Source of the DNA: an uncultured Ruminococcus sp.
Lineage (GTDB): Bacteria; Bacillota; Clostridia; Oscillospirales; Acutalibacteraceae
DNA: 5,629 nt
NCBI GenBank assembly: GCA_946055445.1
Contig: CAMGGF010000098.1
Coordinates: 1 to 5,629 of the forward strand
Reading direction: 5' to 3'
Below the pieces are notes generated by a model that saw nothing but the letters and a program-made list of their open reading frames with translations, did not search any database and had not been told where the DNA came from. Below, piece by piece: positions 1 through 4,583 of the stretch. Position 1 is the first letter of the stretch; every line of letters begins with the position of its first letter. A program made the position numbers and the translations under genes.

Positions 1-553
1 TATTATAAACCTCGCCGTTTTCGCCGCCGCCCACGGTGGAAATCACGGGAATATAGCCGCTCTCTACGGCATCGTTAATCACTTTTGTGTTGATTTTCAC
101 AATATCGCCCACAAAACCGATGTCCTCACCTGCGTCGTGCTTTTTCGCCTGAATCATATCGCCGTCCAAGCCGCAAAGCCCCACCGCCTGCCCGCCGTGG
201 CAGGTTAAGAGTTGCACCAAATGCTTATTGACCTTGCCCGCAAGCACCATTTGCACAATTTCAACGGTTTCTTCATCCGTATAGCGAAGCCCGCCCACAA
301 AGCGGCTCTCTTTGCCGATACGCTTTAACATATCGTTGATTTCGGGGCCGCCGCCGTGCACCAACACCACATTGACGCCCACAGAACGCAGCAGCACAAT
401 GTCGGTCATTACCGCGTCCTGCAATTCTTCGTTTATCATGGCGTTGCCGCCGTATTTTATCACGACCGTTTTACCGTTGTAGCGCTGAATGTAGGGCAAC
501 GCCTGCACAAGCACCTCGCTGCGGTCTGCGTGGGAAAGTTTGGAAATGTCCAT
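1..553 (-). CDS. argB: Acetylglutamate kinase (ArgB), 3' end cut by window
   Basis: Cytosolic amino-acid kinase that phosphorylates the gamma-carboxylate of N-acetylglutamate with ATP, the second step of arginine synthesis. Reading from the ATG at 553-551, the frame stays open through 184 codons to the window edge; family members are near 290-300 residues, so roughly 110 C-terminal residues lie outside. Visible motifs: KYGGNAM at residues 33-39 (phosphate-binding lysine and glycines), HGGGPEI at 66-72 (glycine-rich substrate loop), and GLRYTD at 88-93. About 28 residues precede the KYGG motif, including ALPYIQRYNGK, matching the N-terminal helix of hexameric arginine-inhibited kinases; the short arginine-insensitive E. 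coli type lacks it. The start is fixed by GGAGG seven bases upstream. It is the last gene visible in the operon, separated from argJ by 171 bp containing two inverted repeats. Family assignment is very secure; feedback inhibition is inferred from the N-terminal region. Confidence 0.97.
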   Translation of the reverse strand, partial: MDISKLSHADRSEVLVQALPYIQRYNGKTVVIKYGGNAMINEELQDAVMTDIVLLRSVGVNVVLVHGGGPEINDMLKRIGKESRFVGGLRYTDEETVEIVQMVLAGKVNKHLVQLLTCHGGQAVGLCGLDGDMIQAKKHDAGEDIGFVGDIVKINTKVINDAVESGYIPVISTVGGGENGEVYN

Positions 554-560
554 AAAATTG

Positions 561-565
561 CCTCC
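561..565 (-). promoter_or_regulatory. Ribosome binding site of argB
   Basis: GGAGG on the minus strand, seven bases before the ATG at 553. It gives argB a strong, independent initiation site despite the 171-bp gap after argJ, and it decides the start, because no other ATG with a comparable site precedes the conserved N-terminal helix. Confidence 0.85.
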
Positions 566-584
566 GAATTTGAAAATCGTTTTT

Positions 585-611
585 CGGGACGCCGAGTCGT
601 CGTCCCCTACA
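585..611 (-). repeat. GC-rich REP-like palindrome, argJ-argB gap
   Basis: On the minus strand the element starts TGTAGGGGACG and ends CGTCCCG. The arms GGGACG (586-591) and CGTCCC (601-606) pair perfectly over six bases around a nine-base loop. The sequence after the stem lacks a T-run on either strand, so it is not an intrinsic terminator. The TGTAGGG head and orientation are shared with the palindromes in the argC-argJ and argH-argC gaps, which suggests a dispersed intergenic repeat family. That membership is inferred and would need genome-wide copies to prove. Confidence 0.6.
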
Positions 612-616
612 ATATT

Positions 617-731
617 CGCCTGATTTTCAAGTGTGCGTGCAGTTTGTGCTTTTGGCACGGCGAAGCGTATCAGGTATACGCGAGTTGCCGTGCCGAAAGT
701 GCAAAATGTGCGTGCAATCGGAAATCAGGTG
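617..731. repeat. 115-bp imperfect inverted repeat / long hairpin
   Basis: The arms 617-661 and 687-731 align over 45 gap-free columns. Read as plus-strand RNA these give 33 Watson-Crick pairs, 9 G-U pairs and 3 mismatches. After a 3x5 internal loop there is an inner 6-bp stem (665-670 with 676-681) capped by a five-base loop CAGGT. The longest perfect segment is GGCACGGC/GCCGTGCC (654-661 with 687-694). On the minus strand, which carries the arg transcript, the nine G-U pairs become A-C mismatches, so the structure is more stable as plus-strand RNA. The outer arm runs over the argJ stop codon (725-727) into its last codons. It has no downstream T-run and no convincing promoter. It is comparable in size and setting to ERIC-type intergenic elements, though no relationship to them is claimed. 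Confidence 0.8.
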
Positions 732-1957
732 CGGTAATCTCCATTGATTTTTACATATTCATAAGTCAGGTCGCAACCGTAAGCAGTTGCGGAAAATTCG
801 CCGTCGTTCAAATCCACCTTGATGGTGATTTCGTCCTCTAACAGAATTTCTTTGGCTTTTTCTTCCGAAAATTCTATGCCCGCGCCGTTACGGCAAACAA
901 AAATTTCGCCCTTTGCGGAGACGAAGGACACATCAATTTTCGTCACATCAATCTCCGCGCCCGCATAACCAAGAGCGCACAGTACCCTGCCCCAGTTGGC
1001 GTCCGAACCGAACATGGCGGTTTTGACAAGAGGAGAACGGATAACGGATTTTGCGCAGGTTTTGGCGATTTCCTCGGTTTTGGCGTTATTTACCTCACAA
1101 AGCACCAATTTCGTTGCGCCCTCGCCGTCTTTGGCAAGCATACTTACAACATAGTTGCAGATTTTGAAAAGTGCACGGCAGAATTTTTGATAGTTTTCAC
1201 TGTCCACTGTATCAATACGGCTGTTTTCGCAAAGCCCGTTCGCCATAATCGCAACCGTATCATTGGTGGAAGTGTCGCCGTCCACCGAAAGCATATTATA
1301 TGTTCTTTCCACGCACCAGAGAAGCGCGCTTTTTAAACATTCCGCCGTGATATTTGCGTCCGTTGTGATAAAGGAAAGCATCGTTGCCATATTGGGGTGA
1401 ATCATACCGCTGCCCTTGGCTATGGCGCCGATGGTGCAGGTTTTGCCGTCCAAATCGAAAGAAACGGATATGTGTTTCTTCACGGTATCGGTGGTCATAA
1501 TCGCCTCTGCTGCCGCGTCCGAGCCGTCCGTCGAAAGTCCGTCGGCGAGTGCTTGCATACCGTTTTGTATGGGCTCCAAATCAATGGGCTGACCGATTAC
1601 GCCCGTAGAGCCGACAATCACATCATCGGCAGAAACGCCTGTATATTCTGCCGCAAGGTCGCACATTGCCTGCGCTTTTTCCACGCCGTCGGCGTTGCAG
1701 GTATTGGCAATACCGCTGTTGCAGATGACCGCCCGCGCCTTGCCGTTTTCGAGGTTTTTGCGTGTCACGGTAATCGGTGCGCCGTAAACAAGATTTTTTG
1801 TATAAACCGCCGCCGCATCACATTCTTGTTCGGACAAAATGAGCATTAAGTCCTTTTTGTCCTTATTTTTGCGAATGCCGCAGTGAATGCCGTTTGCTTT
1901 GAAGCCTTTGGGCGAGGTCACCCCGCCGTTTGTGTCGATTTTGATTGAAAATGCCAT
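725..1957 (-). CDS. argJ: Glutamate N-acetyltransferase / ornithine acetyltransferase (ArgJ)
   Basis: Transfers acetyl from N-acetylornithine to glutamate, recycling the acetyl group and releasing ornithine; some members also use acetyl-CoA. The 410-residue length matches the family. It is an N-terminal-nucleophile-type enzyme that self-cleaves into two chains. The cleavage motif is visible as KGSGMIHPNMATML (residues 181-194), with the expected cut between Ala191 and Thr192, Thr192 becoming the catalytic nucleophile. STGVIG at 117-122 matches the oxyanion-hole segment. MTTD (154-157), DGDTSTND (226-233) and the C-terminal YVKING-YRT are further conserved blocks. The start is ATG 1957-1955, with AGGAG six bases upstream. 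A longer frame to 1990 would begin inside the GC-rich palindrome and adds 11 residues (MLPPLNKQEKH) unlike the family. The stop is TGA, embedded in the arm of the long hairpin. Whether it can also do the acetyl-CoA-dependent first step cannot be read from sequence; argA is not in the window. Confidence 0.97.
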   Translation of the reverse strand: MAFSIKIDTNGGVTSPKGFKANGIHCGIRKNKDKKDLMLILSEQECDAAAVYTKNLVYGAPITVTRKNLENGKARAVICNSGIANTCNADGVEKAQAMCDLAAEYTGVSADDVIVGSTGVIGQPIDLEPIQNGMQALADGLSTDGSDAAAEAIMTTDTVKKHISVSFDLDGKTCTIGAIAKGSGMIHPNMATMLSFITTDANITAECLKSALLWCVERTYNMLSVDGDTSTNDTVAIMANGLCENSRIDTVDSENYQKFCRALFKICNYVVSMLAKDGEGATKLVLCEVNNAKTEEIAKTCAKSVIRSPLVKTAMFGSDANWGRVLCALGYAGAEIDVTKIDVSFVSAKGEIFVCRNGAGIEFSEEKAKEILLEDEITIKVDLNDGEFSATAYGCDLTYEYVKINGDYRT

Positions 1958-1963
1958 ATGTTT

Positions 1964-1968
1964 CTCCT
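1964..1968 (-). promoter_or_regulatory. Ribosome binding site of argJ
   Basis: AGGAG on the minus strand, six bases before the ATG at 1957, within the string ACAGGAGAAACATATG. This decides the argJ start over the longer frame. The same string, with two extra A residues, precedes argH. Confidence 0.88.
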
Positions 1969-1978
1969 GTTTATTCAA

Positions 1979-2004
1979 CGGCGGGAGCAAGCCCCCGCCC
2001 TACA
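1979..2004 (-). repeat. GC-rich REP-like palindrome, argC-argJ gap
   Basis: The minus strand reads TGTAGGGCGGGGGCTTGC followed by TCCCGCCG. The arms 1980-1988 and 1991-1999 form a nine-column stem. One column is A-C on the plus strand but G-U in the minus-strand RNA. Because the apparent loop is only TT, the closing pair would open to a CUUG tetraloop, a known stable cap. It fills most of the 51-bp gap, starting five bases after the argC stop and ending about ten bases before the argJ ribosome site. There is no T-run, so it is unlikely to terminate. Confidence 0.7.
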
Positions 2005-2008
2005 TTGT

Positions 2009-2944
2009 TTACGAAATCTCCAAATTGAACTCTGCCGAAAGCCCCATTTTGATGTTCATACATTCGAGCGCCGCGCCGCTGGCGCCTTTGCCCAGGTTAT
2101 CGTAACGGGCGAGGAGCAAAATGCGCTCGTCATTGCCGCAGACGGTAATATCCATACTGTCGGTTTCCGATTTGGCGTTGGCGGAAAGGAACCCCGCCTC
2201 GTCCATACTGTCTTTAAAACGCACAATCGGGGTATTATATTTTTCTTTGTAAAGGGCTTTGATGTCCTCTGCCGTTTTGCCGTTTTGCAAATCGCTTTTA
2301 AAAAGCGGCACGGTGACTAGCATACCGCTGAAATAATCGCAGATGAACGGGCAGAAAATCGGCGTGACGGAAAGCCCTGATATAATACGCATTTCCTTTA
2401 AATGCTTGTGCTCTTGTGTAAGGGCATAGGCACGGGGCGCATCTAAAAGCGGGTCGCGCTCGGCGTCCTCATACTGTGCAATCCCCTTTTTGCCTGCACC
2501 GCTGTACCCGGACATGGCGTGGCAGGAAAAAGCGTGGTCGGGGGAAACAAACCCTGCGTCCACCAAGGGTTTTACAAGGGCAATAAAGCCGCTTGCGTAG
2601 CACCCGGGCACGGCAATGCGGTTGGAATTTTTGAGTTTTTCCGAAAGTTCTTCTGAAAGTTCGGGAAAACCGTATGCAAATGCCTCGTTTGTGCGGTGGG
2701 CGGTAGAGGTGTCAATCACGATTGTGTTGTCGTTTTCAATTAAGCCTACCGCCTCCACTGCCGCCGCATCGGGCAGACAGAGAAATGCGATGTCCGCCGC
2801 GTTGAGCGCTTCTTTTCGTGCAGTTATATCCTTGCGGCTTTCTTCGGGCAAGGTAATGAGTTCAATATCGTCGCGGGTTTTCAGGCGGTCAAAGATTTTT
2901 AACCCTGTTGTCCCCTGCGAACCGTCAATAAATACTTTGGTCAT
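2009..2944 (-). CDS. argC: N-acetyl-gamma-glutamyl-phosphate reductase, type 2 (ArgC)
   Basis: NADPH-dependent reduction of N-acetylglutamyl phosphate to N-acetylglutamate semialdehyde, the step after ArgB, in the cytosol. At 311 residues with an N-terminal DGSQGTTGL (7-15), it fits the shorter type 2 ArgC subfamily rather than the roughly 345-residue type 1 common in Firmicutes. The catalytic cysteine is Cys115 in VPGCYASG (112-119). SGYSGAG (145-151) and HKHLKEM (179-185, likely active-site His181) are the conserved substrate and catalytic blocks. NLGKGASGAA (283-292) is the C-terminal cofactor-proximal motif. The start ATG is preceded by AAAAGGAC with seven bases between the GGA and the ATG. 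Both flanking gaps (58 bp after argH, 51 bp before argJ) consist largely of a related GC-rich palindrome. Function is secure; the type 2 call rests on length and motif style. Confidence 0.96.
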   Translation of the reverse strand: MTKVFIDGSQGTTGLKIFDRLKTRDDIELITLPEESRKDITARKEALNAADIAFLCLPDAAAVEAVGLIENDNTIVIDTSTAHRTNEAFAYGFPELSEELSEKLKNSNRIAVPGCYASGFIALVKPLVDAGFVSPDHAFSCHAMSGYSGAGKKGIAQYEDAERDPLLDAPRAYALTQEHKHLKEMRIISGLSVTPIFCPFICDYFSGMLVTVPLFKSDLQNGKTAEDIKALYKEKYNTPIVRFKDSMDEAGFLSANAKSETDSMDITVCGNDERILLLARYDNLGKGASGAALECMNIKMGLSAEFNLEIS

Positions 2945-2960
2945 AAATTTGTCCTTTTCG

Positions 2961-2986
2961 CGGCGGTGGCAAGCCCCCCGCCCTAC
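2961..2986 (-). repeat. GC-rich REP-like palindrome, argH-argC gap
   Basis: The minus strand reads GTAGGGCGGGGGGCTTGCC followed by ACCGCCG. The arms 2962-2970 and 2973-2982 give eight base pairs with a small internal loop (GG opposite A) and the same CUUG cap as the element at 1979-2004. The two elements match over TAGGGCGGGGG, the CTTGC loop and CCGCCG. A small AT-rich inverted repeat, ACCTT/AAGGT, sits next to it at 2985-2997. There is no T-run after either hairpin in the direction of transcription. Confidence 0.7.
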
Positions 2987-3002
2987 CTTAAAAAGGTGAA
3001 TT

Positions 3003-4373
3003 TTATTGATTTATACTTCTAACCCGTTCCACCTGTGCCAGCACATTTTGCGGTGCAGGGCCGCCGAGTGAGGTACGGTCATTTACGCATTTGTCGAGGT
3101 TAATTGCCTCGTACACGCCGTCATCAAACAAATCGCATACGGCTTTGTAATCTTCCAACGGCAAGGTTTCGAGTGTTACGCCTTTTTTGATGCAAAGGGC
3201 AACCAACTCCCCTGTCGCCTTGTACGCATCACGGAACGGCAAGCCTTTCGACACAAGATAGTCGGCGCAGTCGGTGGCGTTGATAAACCCGCCCGCCGCG
3301 GCTTTGCGCATATTTTCGGGTAGTGCGGTCATGGTGTCGAGCATGGGGATAAACGCCGTCAAGCACATTTTGACCGTATCGAACGCATCAAAAATCGCCT
3401 CTTTGTCCTCTTGCATATCCTTGTTGTAGGCAAGGGGCAAACCTTTCATCATGGTTAAAAGGGTTATCAAATCGCCAAACACTCTGCCCGATTTGCCGCG
3501 TATCAGTTCCGTAATGTCGGGGTTCTTTTTCTGCGGCATAATGGACGAGCCTGTGGAAAACGCATCGTCCAATTCCACAAATTTAAACTCCCAGGAGCAC
3601 CACAGCACGATTTCCTCGGAGAAACGGGACAAATGCACCATCAAAATGGAAAGTGCCGCCGCCAATTCCATACAAAAATCACGGTCGGAAACACTGTCGA
3701 GGGAATTTTGCATAGCCCCCGTAAATCCAAGCGCTTTCGCGGTCATTTCACGGTCGGTATTATAGGTTGTGCCCGCCAATGCGCAAGCGCCCAAGGGGGA
3801 AACATTCATTCTTTCCCGTGCGTCATGAAGTCTTTCTTTGTCGCGCAGGAGCATTTCGGCATAGGCTAACAGATGATGCCCGAATGTGATGGGCTGGGCA
3901 CGCTGTAAATGGGTATAACCCGGCATAACGGCGTTTGCATACTGCTCCGCTTTTTTGCAAAGCACAGAAATCAGTTCCGTCAGTTGCCCGTACAGCGCGT
4001 CGCATTCTTTGCGCAGATACAAACGAATATCGAGAGCCACCTGGTCATTTCGACTGCGGGCGGTATGTAAGCGTTTGCCCGCCGCACCGATGCGCGCGGT
4101 CAATTCCCCCTCCACAAAGGTGTGAATATCCTCTGCGTTGGGGTCAATCTCCAATTCGCCGCTTTCGATTTCGGCTTTGATGGCTTTCAAGCCCTCGGTA
4201 ATCGCCGCCAAATCCGCAGCGGAAATGATGCCCTGCGCACAGAGCATTGCCGCGTGCGCAAGACTGCCGTCAATATCCTCGCAAAACATACGGCTGTCGA
4301 ACTTAATAGACGAATTAAAATCATTTGTTTTGGGGTCTAATGCTTTTTGAAATCTGCCCTGCCAAAGTTGCAT
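3003..4373 (-). CDS. argH: Argininosuccinate lyase (ArgH)
   Basis: Cleaves argininosuccinate to arginine and fumarate, the last step of the pathway; a cytosolic homotetramer of the fumarase/aspartase superfamily. It is 456 residues long, the usual length. N-terminal LWQGRF (3-8) is the family opening. HTARSRNDQVA (103-113) and GYTHLQRAQP (152-161, catalytic-type His155) follow. The superfamily signature GSSIMPQKKNPD lies at 275-286, with Ser277 as the expected catalytic serine on the mobile loop. The C-terminal region holds FINATDCADYLV (363-374) and SLGGPAP (435-441). The start is ATG 4373-4371, eight bases after AGGAG. The frame runs on to 4436, but those 21 extra codons cross the ribosome site and a perfect hairpin and are unlike the family. 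argG lies 210 bp upstream, so the two steps that turn citrulline into arginine are adjacent. No key residue is missing. Confidence 0.98.
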   Translation of the reverse strand: MQLWQGRFQKALDPKTNDFNSSIKFDSRMFCEDIDGSLAHAAMLCAQGIISAADLAAITEGLKAIKAEIESGELEIDPNAEDIHTFVEGELTARIGAAGKRLHTARSRNDQVALDIRLYLRKECDALYGQLTELISVLCKKAEQYANAVMPGYTHLQRAQPITFGHHLLAYAEMLLRDKERLHDARERMNVSPLGACALAGTTYNTDREMTAKALGFTGAMQNSLDSVSDRDFCMELAAALSILMVHLSRFSEEIVLWCSWEFKFVELDDAFSTGSSIMPQKKNPDITELIRGKSGRVFGDLITLLTMMKGLPLAYNKDMQEDKEAIFDAFDTVKMCLTAFIPMLDTMTALPENMRKAAAGGFINATDCADYLVSKGLPFRDAYKATGELVALCIKKGVTLETLPLEDYKAVCDLFDDGVYEAINLDKCVNDRTSLGGPAPQNVLAQVERVRSINQ

Positions 4374-4381
4374 ATGTTTTT

Positions 4382-4386
4382 CTCCT
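4382..4386 (-). promoter_or_regulatory. Ribosome binding site of argH
   Basis: AGGAG on the minus strand, eight bases before the ATG at 4373, in the context ACAGGAGAAAAACATATG. It selects this start over an upstream in-frame ATG at 4436, which has no such site. Confidence 0.88.
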
Positions 4387-4400
4387 GTAAGTAGTACAAT

Positions 4401-4429
4401 ACGACAAAGGGCAAAATGCCCTTTGCCGT
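4401..4429 (-). other. Strong hairpin just upstream of argH ribosome site
   Basis: CAAAGGGCA (4405-4413) and TGCCCTTTG (4417-4425) are a perfect nine-base inverted repeat around a three-base loop. In the minus-strand transcript one G-U pair and three more Watson-Crick pairs extend this to a 13-column stem (4401-4404 with 4426-4429). In the direction of transcription the next bases are ATTGTACTAC and then the AGGAG of argH, with no U-run, so a terminator is unlikely. An mRNA processing or 5'-stabilising hairpin that sets the argH to argG ratio is an inference from its position. Confidence 0.7.
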
Positions 4430-4445
4430 TTCGCACAATTTGTGT

Positions 4446-4461
4446 CCCCTATGCGTAGGGG
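4446..4461. repeat. CCCCTA/TAGGGG palindrome, argG-argH gap
   Basis: CCCCTA (4446-4451) and TAGGGG (4456-4461) pair perfectly around TGCG. The TAGGGG head resembles those of the three other GC-rich palindromes in this operon, with the minus-strand ATAGGGGAC close to the GTAGGGGAC at the argJ-argB gap. It is shorter and symmetric, so membership of the same family is tentative. Confidence 0.45.
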
Positions 4462-4495
4462 CAAAATAAGATCTTAAGAATTGTAATTTTGTAAA

Positions 4496-4575
4496 TATTT
4501 TTCGATAGGCCATGTTTGTGCGCGATGCTGTATGCATATACTGCGAGCGAAACAAACGAAGCATATCGGAAAATA
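4496..4575. repeat. 80-bp imperfect inverted repeat / long hairpin
   Basis: The outer arms 4496-4507 and 4564-4575 pair over twelve consecutive columns (eleven Watson-Crick, one G-U on the plus strand). Inward, GTTTGT (4514-4519) pairs with ACAAAC (4552-4557), CGC (4521-4523) with GCG (4547-4549), and GC-T-GTAT with ATAC-T-GC at the tip, around a four-base loop. About 30 pairs form over 80 bases. The repeat begins eight bases beyond the argG stop codon. No U-run follows in the transcribed direction, so it is not an obvious terminator. The apical sequence and flanking words resemble those of the hairpin at 617-731, in the same orientation. Confidence 0.65.
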
Positions 4576-4583
4576 GGACAAAA

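Noticed and set aside
585..731. Intrinsic terminator between argJ and argB
   Set aside because: Neither inverted repeat is followed by a T-run on the transcribed strand, and argB has its own strong ribosome site, consistent with read-through.
356..841. Plus-strand open frame of 161 codons across the argB start, the gap and the argJ end
   Set aside because: It is a shadow of argB and argJ on the opposite strand, crosses both inverted repeats, and its translation resembles no family. It has no matching ribosome site.
1397..2320. Plus-strand open frames of 150 and 120 codons opposite argJ and argC
   Set aside because: They are antisense shadows of well-conserved enzymes with no recognisable domain; such frames are common opposite GC-rich coding sequence.
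2997..3009. TGAATTTTATTGA, resembling an arginine-repressor (ARG) box
   Set aside because: The half-sites are one base too close and the second half is imperfect. It also lies over the argH stop codon, not at a promoter. A lone TGAAT half-site before argJ is equally weak.
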